Source: Microbacteriaceae bacterium (GTDB taxonomy: Bacteria > Actinomycetota > Actinomycetes > Actinomycetales > Microbacteriaceae). From it: a stretch of 49,958 nt of DNA. Below are positions 17,128 through 25,038 of the stretch, piece after piece. How positions within the stretch are numbered: the first letter of the stretch is position 1; the number at the start of each line of letters is the position of its first letter. The notes beneath the pieces were generated by a model, which saw only the letters and a program-made list of their open reading frames with translations, made no database searches and was not told where the DNA came from. The DNA is taken from the NCBI GenBank assembly GCA_025464995.1, contig JAODMO010000009.1, forward strand, positions 1 to 49,958, in the 5' to 3' direction. The position numbers and the translations under genes are program-made.

Positions 17128-18993
17128 ATGGCGAATCGACTAGCTTCCGCTGTGAGTCCGTACCTCCGATCGCACGCCGACAATCCCGTCGACTGGTTCG
17201 AGTGGGGCGACGAGCCCTTCGCCGAGGCCCGGCGCCGCGAGGTGCCCGTGCTCGTGTCGATCGGATACTCCACGTGTCACTGGTGCCACGTGATGGCGCG
17301 CGAGAGTTTCAGCGATCCGGCGCTCGCCGAGTACCTCAATGACCACTTCGTCGCCATCAAGGTCGACCGTGAGGAGTACCCCGACGTCGATGCGAGCTAC
17401 CTCGCCGCCGCGGGCGCCTTCACCTCGAACCTCGGCTGGCCGCTCAACGTCTTCGTGACTCCGGGCGGCGAGACCTTCTTCGCCGGAACGTACTTCCCGC
17501 CTGTGTCCGTGCCCCCGCACCCCGCGTTCCGCCAGGTGCTCGAGGCGGTCGTCGACGCGTGGCGGGATCGGCGCACGGAGGCGCAGTCGAACGCGTCGCA
17601 GATCAGCGAGGCGATGCGCGCGCTCGGCGAGCGTCGCCCGGGCCCCCTGCCCGGTGACGAGCAGTTCTCCGCCATCGTCGCCGAGCTCGCCGCGTACGAA
17701 GACGCGGAGTTCGGCGGCTTCGGCGGCGCCCCGAAGTTCCCGGTGGCGACCGTCATCGGCCTGCTGCTCGACCGCGGCTCCCTCGGCGACGGCGCCGCGC
17801 AGAGCCTGGCCGAGCGAACGCTCGCGGCGATGGCGCGGTCCGACCTGCGCGACGCCGTCGAGGGCGGTTTCTTCCGCTACTCGACCCGGCGCGACTGGAG
17901 CGACCCGCACTACGAGCGCATGCTCTACGACAACGCGTTGCTCCTGGGCGCCTACGCGCGCGTCGGCAGCCATGAGGTGGCCGAGGGCATCGCGTCGTTC
18001 CTCGTCTCCGTGATGCAACAGGATGGCGGCGCGTTCGCCTCCGCGCAAGACAGCGAGAGCACGGTCGACGGGGAACGCGTCGAGGGCGGGTACTACGCCC
18101 TCGACGCCGACGACCGTGCCGCCCAGCCGCCCCCGGCGCTCGACCGCAAGATCCTCACCGGGTGGAACGGACTCGCCATCGGCGGGCTCGCCGCGGCCGG
18201 TGCACGACTCGACCATCCCGAGTGGGTGCACGAGGCGTCGCGCGCGGCCGACTACCTGCTCGCGAAGCATGTGACGGCCGACCGGCTCGTGCGCGCGTCC
18301 ATCGACGACAGCGTCTCCGCCGCGCGCGCGACGCTCGAGGACTACGGCATGTTCGCGGGCGGGCTGCTCGACCTCGCGCTCGTGAGCGGCGAGGTGCGCT
18401 ACGCGACCGCGGCGAGACAGCTCGTCGACGCGACGCTCCCGAACGACCCTCCGACAAACCCGGGGAACGCGCCCGCCTTCGCGGTGCCCGGCGGTGCCGA
18501 CCCGGTGCTCGCCGCCCACGGCCTCGCCCTCGCGAGCGACCCGAGCGAGGGCGCGTATCCAAGCGGCATGAGTGCGGTCGCCGGTGCCGCCCACCGCCTC
18601 TACTCCCTCACCGCCGACCCGAGGTACCTTGCCGCTACGACCGCCGCGATGGAGTCGCTCGCCCCGCTCGCCGTGGCGGGACCGATCGCGTTCGGCGGCG
18701 CACTCGGTGTGATGAGCGCTCTCGGGGCCGACGCGACGCAACTCGTCGTCGTCACCGGACTCCAGCACGAGGACGGCACGGATGTCGCATCCGTCGCCCA
18801 GGCGTGGCAACGTTCGGGAGCCGTGGTGGGCATCGTCACCGCCGACCAGGCGCTCGCGTTCGCGGAGGCCGGATTCGAGTTGTTCGAGGGCCGTTCCACG
18901 CGCGACGGCTCGTCGACCGCCTACCTCTGCCGTGACTTCGTCTGCGCGCTGCCCGTCACCGACGCCGCGAGTCTGCTGGCCCTGCTGCCGTAG
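17128..18993 (+). CDS. DUF255 thioredoxin-fold protein (YyaL / SPATA20-like)
   Basis: A 621-residue cytoplasmic protein. Residues 1–165 form the DUF255 thioredoxin-like domain with the start [21 protein letters not shown] and a CHWC redox motif at Cys50–Cys53, plus [23 protein letters not shown]. The remainder is an (alpha/alpha)6 glycosidase-like toroid, with [20 protein letters not shown] and [17 protein letters not shown] as landmarks. The family is widespread from bacteria to humans and its biochemical role is unsettled. The ATG at 17128 follows a TACGCT -10 box by six bases and no Shine-Dalgarno sequence is seen. It diverges from the metallo-beta-lactamase-fold gene with only 22 bp between start codons. 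Confidence 0.9.
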   Translation: MANRLASAVSPYLRSHADNPVDWFEWGDEPFAEARRREVPVLVSIGYSTCHWCHVMARESFSDPALAEYLNDHFVAIKVDREEYPDVDASYLAAAGAFTSNLGWPLNVFVTPGGETFFAGTYFPPVSVPPHPAFRQVLEAVVDAWRDRRTEAQSNASQISEAMRALGERRPGPLPGDEQFSAIVAELAAYEDAEFGGFGGAPKFPVATVIGLLLDRGSLGDGAAQSLAERTLAAMARSDLRDAVEGGFFRYSTRRDWSDPHYERMLYDNALLLGAYARVGSHEVAEGIASFLVSVMQQDGGAFASAQDSESTVDGERVEGGYYALDADDRAAQPPPALDRKILTGWNGLAIGGLAAAGARLDHPEWVHEASRAADYLLAKHVTADRLVRASIDDSVSAARATLEDYGMFAGGLLDLALVSGEVRYATAARQLVDATLPNDPPTNPGNAPAFAVPGGADPVLAAHGLALASDPSEGAYPSGMSAVAGAAHRLYSLTADPRYLAATTAAMESLAPLAVAGPIAFGGALGVMSALGADATQLVVVTGLQHEDGTDVASVAQAWQRSGAVVGIVTADQALAFAEAGFELFEGRSTRDGSSTAYLCRDFVCALPVTDAASLLALLP

Positions 18994-19052
18994 CCGCGGC
19001 GTCGTCGGGAAGGTGGACCTCGCGCCGGTACACGAGCACGACGAGCAGCACC

Positions 19053-19079
19053 CGGCCGGTGGCGAGATGCAACCGGCCG
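19053..19079. terminator. 8-bp hairpin between convergent genes
   Basis: CGGCCGGT (19053–19060) pairs perfectly with ACCGGCCG (19072–19079) over an 11-base loop in the 150-bp gap between the DUF255 gene and the M20 peptidase gene, which face each other. It is a plausible bidirectional terminator, without T tracts. Confidence 0.45.
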
Positions 19080-19143
19080 AGCAGGACGACGCGACGAGGA
19101 GCCATCGCCTCATGACTGCACGCGCGTCCGGGAGTACGGCCGG

Positions 19144-20448
19144 TCAGAGATGCGCTCCGCATCGCCGCGCGACGAGCAGTGCGAGCGATCGCGTGCACCG
19201 CACCAGCTCGTCGATGAGCACCTGCTCCCGGGGGGCGTGCGCACAGCGGACGTCCCCCGGGCCGTAGTGGAGAGACGGGATGCCGGCCATGCCGGAGTAG
19301 AGGCGTAGATCGCTGCCGTAGGGGGCCGCGCCGAGCAGGGGCTGGCGTCGTTCGACATCGCCGATCGCCGCGCTCATCTCGTCGACGAGCGGATGGTGCG
19401 TCTCGATCCATCCGCTCGCGAACTGGCCTCCCGGCCAGGCGACCTCGACGGGGTTGTCGCGCAGCCAAGGATCTCGAGCAGCGGCCGCTGCGATCGCCGA
19501 CTCGAACGAGAGGCGAGCCTGCCGCACGTCCTCACCGAGTTGGACGCCGAGTCGTCCCTCCGCGATGAGGAGGTCAGGGACGCTGCTCGCCCAATCGCCC
19601 GTGCGCACCGTGCCGAGGGAGATGGGATAGGGCAGGGGATAGTCGGCGAACAGGCGGTCCGGCCTCCGATTGCGTTCGCGTTCCAGTTCGTGCATGGCGG
19701 CGTAGATCGGCAGGAACGCGTCTATCGCGCTGTGTCCCTCGAGGCGCGTGCTGCCGTGAGCGGCGCGACCCGCGACGCGCAACTCGAAGGTCAGCGCTCC
19801 GGCGTTGGCCACGACGATCCGCCCGCTCGTCGGTTCGGTGATGACTGCGGCATCGCCGCCGTGCCCGCGCAAGAGGGTCGCGAAGGCGCCGAGTCCGCCA
19901 TCCTCTTCGCTGACGACGGAGTGCAGGGCAAACCCTCGTTCGAGGGTGACGCCCGACGCGACGAGTGCGCGTGCCACCGCGAGATTCGCGGCGGAGCCGG
20001 CCTTCATGTCACACGCCCCGCGACCGTGCACCGCGCCCTCCCGCACCGAGCCGCTGAACGGGTCGCGGTCGACCCACTTGTCGGGGTCTCCGATGGGCAC
20101 CACATCGACGTGCCCCTGCAACACGATGGCGGGGGTGCCGGCCGGGCCAAGGGAGCCCACGACTCCGTACCCCTCGGTGCGAGGTGCCTCGATACCGGGG
20201 AAGTCGGCATGAGACTGCAGCATCGGCAGATCGAGCTTCCAGGCGTCGACGTCGAACCCCAGGCCGTCGAGCTGGGACGCGACGCGGTTCTGCAGTTCCG
20301 ACTCGGCGTCCGTGCCGGTGACACTGGGGATGCGGATCTGGTCGACGAGATCCTGCACGAGCGCGGCCTCGTCGATCGAGTCGAGCAGTCTCTCTTCGGC
20401 AAGGCTGAGGGAACCGACGGTCTGCTTGTCATCTCGAAGTATGCTCAC
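19144..20448 (-). CDS. M20-family metallopeptidase (ArgE/DapE-like deacylase)
   Basis: A 434-residue zinc-dependent amidohydrolase/peptidase. Metal and catalytic residues are clear: His113 and Asp115 in GHVDVVP, bridging Asp147 in GRGACDMKAG, the catalytic pair Glu181–Glu182 in VSEEDGG, and a late histidine in RCAHAPREQ. The dimerisation lid is the segment with FELRVAGRAAHGSTRLEGHS. This is the ArgE/DapE/acetylornithine-deacetylase type; substrate unknown. I chose GTG 20448; an alternative TTG start at 20508 would add 20 residues and lies close to the predicted transcript start. A LysR gene diverges from it and probably regulates it. Confidence 0.87.
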   Translation of the reverse strand: MSILRDDKQTVGSLSLAEERLLDSIDEAALVQDLVDQIRIPSVTGTDAESELQNRVASQLDGLGFDVDAWKLDLPMLQSHADFPGIEAPRTEGYGVVGSLGPAGTPAIVLQGHVDVVPIGDPDKWVDRDPFSGSVREGAVHGRGACDMKAGSAANLAVARALVASGVTLERGFALHSVVSEEDGGLGAFATLLRGHGGDAAVITEPTSGRIVVANAGALTFELRVAGRAAHGSTRLEGHSAIDAFLPIYAAMHELERERNRRPDRLFADYPLPYPISLGTVRTGDWASSVPDLLIAEGRLGVQLGEDVRQARLSFESAIAAAAARDPWLRDNPVEVAWPGGQFASGWIETHHPLVDEMSAAIGDVERRQPLLGAAPYGSDLRLYSGMAGIPSLHYGPGDVRCAHAPREQVLIDELVRCTRSLALLVARRCGAHL

Positions 20449-20513
20449 GCTCGCAACTCTCGCGGCATCCGCCCCCGAAGGGAATATTGAGTTACCTCGG
20501 GTCGTCAATAGCT

Positions 20514-20521
20514 GCTATAGA
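20514..20521. promoter_or_regulatory. Divergent promoter at a CTATAG palindrome (M20 / LysR)
   Basis: The palindrome CTATAG (20515–20520) supplies TATAGA on the plus strand (20516–20521), six bases before the LysR ATG at 20528, and TATAGC on the minus strand (20519–20514), which would start the M20 transcript near 20507. Same layout as at 17112–17121 and 24043–24052. LysR-type T-N11-A sites may overlap but could not be fixed. Confidence 0.5.
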
Positions 20522-20527
20522 TCAGGG

Positions 20528-21415
20528 ATGCTGGATCTACGCCAACTGACCGCCTTGGCCGCGGTAGCCGACCACCATTCCGTCTCGCGCGCCGCGGAGG
20601 CGCTCGGCTGGAGTCAGCCAACCGTGACGCACCACCTCACGCGGCTCGGGCGTGAGGCCGGTGCACCCGTGGTCGTGGCACGAGCCAGCGGTACGGCCCT
20701 CACGGCGGCGGGCACCGCCATGCTGCCTCATGCTCGCGCGATAATCGGCCGCGCCCATCGGGCTCGCGCCGAGGTTCGGGAATTCGTCGAACTCCAGCGC
20801 ACCCGAGTGACAATCGCCATGTTCCCCACGCTCGCGGCGCGAGCTCTGCCCAGCCTCGTTCGACGCCTCGAGGAGGAGGGGCTGAACGTCTCGGTCGTCG
20901 AGGCCGAGATGGACGTCGTGATGGGGCGCCTGGAGAACCTGGGCCTGGATGCCGCGTTCGTCTATTCGACCGCGGCCCGCCCGGCTCGCTGTCCGGCCGG
21001 ATTCCGGCGTATACCGCTGTTCGACGAGAGTCTCATGGTCTTCGTGCCGACGAATCATCGCCTGGCGGACTCCGGAGCGACGTCCATCGCCGACCTCGCC
21101 GACGAGAGATGGATACTCGGGGCGCACGTGGACGAGCCTCTCGAATCCATGATCGTCACGGTGGCGCGGCGAGCGGGGTTCTCGCTCCGTGCCGGTGCCC
21201 GTAGTGACGACTACCGCGTCGTGGCCGCATACGTCGCGGCAGGCTCAGGCATCGCCGTGATGCCGGCGGGGGAGGCGCGTCTCCAGCGTCCCGGTGTGAC
21301 GGCGCTCGAACTGCGTGATCCTGACATGACTCGCGCGATCGAGCTGCTGGTGCCCTCGACGCTGCCCGCCGATGTCGTCACCCATCTCGTCGACGCGCTG
21401 AAGGCGTCCGCGTGA
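20528..21415 (+). CDS. LysR-family transcriptional regulator
   Basis: A 295-residue regulator. The N-terminal winged helix-turn-helix is typical: LRQLTALAAVADHHSVSRAA (4–23) and ALGWSQPTVTHHLTRLGREA (about 25–44). The periplasmic-binding-like effector domain follows from about residue 90, with FRRIPLFDESLMVFVPTNHR and VVAAYVAAGSGIAVMPAGEA. ATG 20528 is taken because the helix-turn-helix starts directly and a TATAGA box lies six bases upstream; the longer upstream frame runs back through the divergent promoter. It likely controls the divergent M20 peptidase gene. It converges with the sulfurtransferase gene across 18 bp. Confidence 0.9.
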   Translation: MLDLRQLTALAAVADHHSVSRAAEALGWSQPTVTHHLTRLGREAGAPVVVARASGTALTAAGTAMLPHARAIIGRAHRARAEVREFVELQRTRVTIAMFPTLAARALPSLVRRLEEEGLNVSVVEAEMDVVMGRLENLGLDAAFVYSTAARPARCPAGFRRIPLFDESLMVFVPTNHRLADSGATSIADLADERWILGAHVDEPLESMIVTVARRAGFSLRAGARSDDYRVVAAYVAAGSGIAVMPAGEARLQRPGVTALELRDPDMTRAIELLVPSTLPADVVTHLVDALKASA

Positions 21416-21433
21416 GACGAACGCCGCCCCGCG

Positions 21434-22312
21434 TCAGGCTCCGGTGACCACCGGAGCCGCCGCATCGTCGACCCACTCGTTGAGCGACCCGTCGTAGACG
21501 GCGACGTTGCGGTGACCGAGCAGGGTCAGGGCGAGGGCGTCGAATGCCGCGGAGATGCCGCCCGCACAGTAGGCGACGACGCGTTCCGCCGCGAGCGCGG
21601 ATGCGAACGCGCGCTTCAGTTCGGCGACAGGCAGCAAGGCATTGCTCTCCGCGTCGACGAGCCCGATCGCGGGCACGCTGAGGCTGCCCGGGATGTGTCC
21701 CGGTCGCGCTCGGCGGCCCTCCTCGCCCGCGAACTCCCGCGACGGAACCGCGCAGACGAGCGACGCGGCTCCGTCTCCCGCGACGATGCGTTCCACCTCC
21801 GCCTTGTCGACCCACAGCGACGGACGCTCGGTCGGCGTGAACTTGCCAGGCGTGGCCTCCACGTGGCCGCGATCGACCTCGCGCGACTCGGCCTTCCACT
21901 TCATGAGGCCGCCGTCGAGCACCGCGGCGTTGTCGAAGCCGAACCCGCGAAACAGCCACCACACCCGCGACGCCCACTGCCCCGCGAGCGAGTCGTAGAT
22001 CACGACCGTGGAATGGTCGGTGACGCCGACGGCTGCCGCGGCCGCCGCGAACCGTCCGGCGGTCGGGCGCGTGAACGGGTACGCGCCATCCGGGTCGGAG
22101 AACTCGTCGATGAGGTCGGCGAAGATCGCCCCGGGCACGTGGCCGTGCACGAGATACTGCTCGTGGCCCGTGAGATAGCCGGTGCGGCCGTTCGGCGCGA
22201 CGAAGGGCAGAGCCGAAGCATCCAGCACCACGAGATTGTCGGCCCCGAGGTGGTCGGCAAGCCACTGCGTGCTGACGACGGGGGAGCTGAGCAGGGGGCC
22301 GGGAACGGTCAT
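21434..22312 (-). CDS. Two-domain sulfurtransferase (thiosulfate/3-mercaptopyruvate type)
   Basis: A 292-residue tandem rhodanese. The N-terminal inactive domain spans about 10–145, with VVLDAS, HVPGAIF, VVIYD and DGGLMKW. The active C-terminal domain (about 165–285) has Cys249 in the loop YCAGGISAAF, with HIPGSLSVP and YDGSLNEW. The C-A-G-G-I-S loop is closer to mercaptopyruvate-type (CGSGVT) than to the charged CRKGVT of thiosulfate enzymes, so 3-mercaptopyruvate is the likelier donor. Start ATG 22312 lies six bases behind a minus-strand TAGCGT box, suggesting a leaderless mRNA. The second sulfurtransferase of the window. Confidence 0.9.
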   Translation of the reverse strand: MTVPGPLLSSPVVSTQWLADHLGADNLVVLDASALPFVAPNGRTGYLTGHEQYLVHGHVPGAIFADLIDEFSDPDGAYPFTRPTAGRFAAAAAAVGVTDHSTVVIYDSLAGQWASRVWWLFRGFGFDNAAVLDGGLMKWKAESREVDRGHVEATPGKFTPTERPSLWVDKAEVERIVAGDGAASLVCAVPSREFAGEEGRRARPGHIPGSLSVPAIGLVDAESNALLPVAELKRAFASALAAERVVAYCAGGISAAFDALALTLLGHRNVAVYDGSLNEWVDDAAAPVVTGA

Positions 22313-22318
22313 GGCATC

Positions 22319-22324
22319 ACGCTA
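22319..22324 (-). promoter_or_regulatory. -10 box of the sulfurtransferase gene (leaderless)
   Basis: TAGCGT on the minus strand (22324–22319) is followed by six bases and ATG 22312. No Shine-Dalgarno sequence is present. Confidence 0.5.
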
Positions 22325-22386
22325 TCGACAACCACCGACCGCGGCGCCGGGGCGCGCAACGCGTCGTAACCTGCCGCGAGGGTCGG

Positions 22387-24036
22387 TCAGCGCCAGGTCG
22401 GCAGCCACCAGTGCAGCCGGATCCAGCGGATGTCGAGCTGCATGCCCGTCCACAGCGGCCAGTAGAAGACGCTGATGAGCGCGGCGAGCGCGAGGAACGC
22501 GATGACGAACGGCAGCGCGCGGGCCCTCCGGCCGGGCGGGTCGTGCCGGTCGCCGAGCAGCAGGCCGATAACCATCGTCAGCCCGAGGATCATGTATGGC
22601 TCGAAGGCGATCGTGTAGAACTGGAAGACCGTGCGCTGCAGGTACATCATCCATGGCAGGTAGCCGGCGACCATGCCCATGAGCACGAGTCCCACGCGCC
22701 ACTCGCGGTACCGCGCCAGGCGGTAGACGAGATACAGGATGGCGGCGGTGGCCGCCCACCAGATGAGCGGGTTGGCGATGCCGGTGATCGAAGCGCCACA
22801 CGACGCGGCGTCGCATCCGTTCTGTCCGTTCGCCGACGACTGCCAGTACATGCTCGTCGGCCGCACCAGGAAGAGCCACGTGAGCGGATTCGCCTGGTAG
22901 CCGTGGGGCCGCATCTCACCCACGTGGTACGCGTAGACGCTCGACTGGAAGTGCCACCAGCTCTGCACCGACAGCGGAACCCACGAGAGCGCGCCGCTCC
23001 ACGCATTGCCGGCGGCGTCGGCCCAGTGCCGGTAGTAGCCGTTGTCGGTCGTGAACCAGCTGATCCAGGTGGTCATGTGCGCGGCCGCCGCGATCGGCAC
23101 GGTGAGGAGGAAGCTCACCGGCGCCTGTTTGATGAGGGTGCCGGAACCCCAGAAGAACACGCCGGCGCGACGCCGGGCGAGGGCATCGACGACGAGGGTG
23201 TACACGGCGAAAGCGGCGAGGAAGTAGAAGCCGCTCCACTTCACCGCCGAGGCGAGCCCGAACGCGAGCGCCGCGGCCATCAACCAGGGACGCCACCACA
23301 GCGACGGGCCCCAGTCGGTGCTGCCGACGGCATCCGTGCGCCGTCGCACCCATTCGCCGAGTCGCCGCTCCATCCACGTGCGGTCGAGCAGGATCGCCCC
23401 GAAGCCGAGCAGCGCGAAGAACATCACGTAGGTGTCGAGCAGCGCGATGCGGCTCATCACTATGGCGTTGCCGTCGATCGCGAACAGGCCGCCCGCGATC
23501 ACGGAGAGCAGCGTCGAGTCGAAGAGCTTCTTCGCGATGACCATCACCAGGATCACGCCCAGGATGCCGACGATTGCCGTGCTGATGCGCCAGCCGACGC
23601 TCGACTCGGGACCGAGGGCCGCCATGCCGAGCGCGATGAGCCACTTGCCGAGCGGCGGGTGCACGACGAACGACGGGTCGGTGGTGAAGATGTGTGTGAG
23701 CCCGGCATTGAAGCTCGTGTCGGCCTCGGCGGGCCACTCCGACGAGTAGCCAAGGTTCCACAGCGTCCAGGAGTCCTTGACGTAGAAGGTCTCGTCGAAG
23801 ACGAGAGAGTGGGGGGAGCCGAGGTTCCAGAGCCGGGTGACGGATGCGACGAGAACGACGATCGCCGGGGCCGCCCACCTCACCAGCCGACGGCGCAGCG
23901 GGCTCACGGAGCTCGTCGCCTCGGTCGCTGAGCCTGTCGAGGCGCTCCCGTCGACGTGCCTGAGGGCCGAGGGCGACTCCTCGACGAGCGCGTCGATCGC
24001 CTGCGTTCGCGTGTCGTCGCCGTGCGGGAGGGTCAC
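22387..24036 (-). CDS. pmt: Dolichyl-phosphate-mannose–protein mannosyltransferase (GT39)
   Basis: A 549-residue polytopic membrane enzyme that moves mannose from polyprenyl-phosphate-mannose to Ser/Thr of exported proteins. The first membrane helix is about 53–70, followed by the catalytic Asp81–Glu82 in VFDETFYVKDSW and the HPPLGKWLI motif near 125. About ten further helices follow, with WSGFYFL and the C-terminal block YTIAFEPYMILGL. Start GTG 24036 is six bases behind a TACGAT box. The first 45 residues are disordered and contain GSASTGSATEA (30–40) encoded by a dispersed repeat at 23923–23947. Its divergent neighbour rsmI is conserved next to pmt in other actinobacteria. Confidence 0.92.
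   Translation of the reverse strand: MTLPHGDDTRTQAIDALVEESPSALRHVDGSASTGSATEATSSVSPLRRRLVRWAAPAIVVLVASVTRLWNLGSPHSLVFDETFYVKDSWTLWNLGYSSEWPAEADTSFNAGLTHIFTTDPSFVVHPPLGKWLIALGMAALGPESSVGWRISTAIVGILGVILVMVIAKKLFDSTLLSVIAGGLFAIDGNAIVMSRIALLDTYVMFFALLGFGAILLDRTWMERRLGEWVRRRTDAVGSTDWGPSLWWRPWLMAAALAFGLASAVKWSGFYFLAAFAVYTLVVDALARRRAGVFFWGSGTLIKQAPVSFLLTVPIAAAAHMTTWISWFTTDNGYYRHWADAAGNAWSGALSWVPLSVQSWWHFQSSVYAYHVGEMRPHGYQANPLTWLFLVRPTSMYWQSSANGQNGCDAASCGASITGIANPLIWWAATAAILYLVYRLARYREWRVGLVLMGMVAGYLPWMMYLQRTVFQFYTIAFEPYMILGLTMVIGLLLGDRHDPPGRRARALPFVIAFLALAALISVFYWPLWTGMQLDIRWIRLHWWLPTWR
23923..23947 (-). repeat. Copy B of the dispersed TTCGACAGGCTCAGCGA-like repeat, inside pmt
   Basis: On the minus strand this reads GAGCGCCTCGACAGGCTCAG followed by CGACC. 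It is in frame with pmt and encodes SASTGSAT in the disordered N-terminus of the protein. Confidence 0.6.
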
Positions 24037-24042
24037 CCCGCA

Positions 24043-24052
24043 ATCGTACTTT
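24043..24052. promoter_or_regulatory. Symmetric divergent promoter with overlapping -10 boxes (pmt / rsmI)
   Basis: ATCGTACTTT holds TACTTT on the plus strand (24047–24052) and TACGAT on the minus strand (24048–24043), sharing TA at 24047–24048. The pmt GTG at 24036 follows its box by exactly six bases. For rsmI the transcript would start near 24059, just before GTG 24060 and 16 bases before GTG 24075. Confidence 0.6.
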
Positions 24053-24074
24053 CACGCCGGTGGGAGAATGGACC

Positions 24075-24884
24075 GTGATCATTCTCGCGGCGACCCCCAT
24101 CGGCAATCTCGGCGATGCGTCGAGGCGGCTGATCGAGGCGCTCGGCAACGCGGAGATCATCGCGTCGGAGGACACCCGCACGACCATCCATCTCATGCGT
24201 GCCCTCGGCGTCGAGAACCGGCCGCGCCTCATCGCGCTGCACGAGCACAACGAGGCGGAGAAGGCGGCGGAGATCGCCGAGCTCGGCCGCGACCAGGACG
24301 TGCTGGTGCTGACGGATGCCGGCATGCCAGCCATCAGCGACCCCGGCTTCCCGCTCGTGGCGGCCGCGGCCGTGCTCGGCGTGACCGTCACCGCTATTCC
24401 GGGGCCGTCCGCGGTGCTCACCGCACTCGCGCTGTCCGGGCTGCCGACCGACCGGTTCAGCTTCGAGGGGTTCCTGCCGCGCAAGAGTCGCGTCGCCTAC
24501 TTCGCAGCCCTCGCGCGCGAGCAGCGCACCATGGTCTTCTTCGAGAGCCCGAACCGGCTGGGCGACGCGCTGCGCGACCTCGCCGTGGCGCTCGGTGACG
24601 ACCGGCGCATCGCCGTCTGCCGCGAGCTCACCAAGCTGCACGAGGAGGTCAAGCGCGGAACAGCGCGCGAGGTGGCCGACCACTTCGCGGATGGCGTGAG
24701 GGGCGAGATCTGCATCGTGGTGGAGGGTGCCGTGCCCGCGACATCCGACCTGCCGACCGGGATCGCGCAGGTGCTCAAGCTCGTCACCGAGGGGTCGCGG
24801 CTCAAGGAGGCCGCCGCCGAGGTCGCCGAGGAGACTGGTCTCAGCAAGCGCGACCTGTACGAGGGCGCGCTCGCCGCCCGCTGA
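24075..24884 (+). CDS. rsmI: 16S rRNA (cytidine(1402)-2'-O)-methyltransferase
   Basis: A 269-residue SAM-dependent methyltransferase of the tetrapyrrole-methylase fold that 2'-O-methylates C1402 in the ribosomal P site. Motifs: the N-terminal IILAATPIGNLGDASRRL, EIIASEDTRTT, VLVLTDAGMPAISDPGFPLV, ITAIPGPSAVLTAL-type strand (here VTAIPGPSAVLTALALSG), and FFESPNRL. I chose GTG 24075, preceded by GGGAG at 24062–24066 and giving the usual family start. GTG 24060 is an alternative that would be nearly leaderless and add five residues. It diverges from pmt. Confidence 0.92.
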   Translation: MIILAATPIGNLGDASRRLIEALGNAEIIASEDTRTTIHLMRALGVENRPRLIALHEHNEAEKAAEIAELGRDQDVLVLTDAGMPAISDPGFPLVAAAAVLGVTVTAIPGPSAVLTALALSGLPTDRFSFEGFLPRKSRVAYFAALAREQRTMVFFESPNRLGDALRDLAVALGDDRRIAVCRELTKLHEEVKRGTAREVADHFADGVRGEICIVVEGAVPATSDLPTGIAQVLKLVTEGSRLKEAAAEVAEETGLSKRDLYEGALAAR

Positions 24885-25025
24885 CACCGCGAGAACGGGC
24901 CCGCTCCGGCGCCGAGTTGTCGCGAAGTGTTCCTCCGGCGCCCGGGGAGCGACACCGAGTGACCACTCGCTGGTCCGGGCACGGCGCCCAAACGCGAGCG
25001 GGCCGTAACTTTCGGGACGGGCCTT

Positions 25026-25031
25026 TAGGAT
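25026..25031 (+). promoter_or_regulatory. -10 box of metG (leaderless)
   Basis: TAGGAT is followed by seven bases and ATG 25039, with no Shine-Dalgarno sequence between. No convincing -35 is seen. The transcript probably starts at or one base before the start codon. Confidence 0.5.
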
Positions 25032-25038
25032 AGAACCC

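Noticed and set aside
18994-19143. Possible short minus-strand gene (about 49 codons from ATG near 19105)
   Set aside because: It overlaps the 3' end of the DUF255 gene, lacks a ribosome site and looks like read-through composition; a hairpin lies in the same place.
19144-20448. M20 peptidase as the missing N-acetylcysteine-type deacetylase of the sulfur region
   Set aside because: It is of the ArgE/DapE-like branch, lies 8 kb beyond the sulfur genes behind the prp operon, and has its own divergent LysR regulator. Possible but unsupported.
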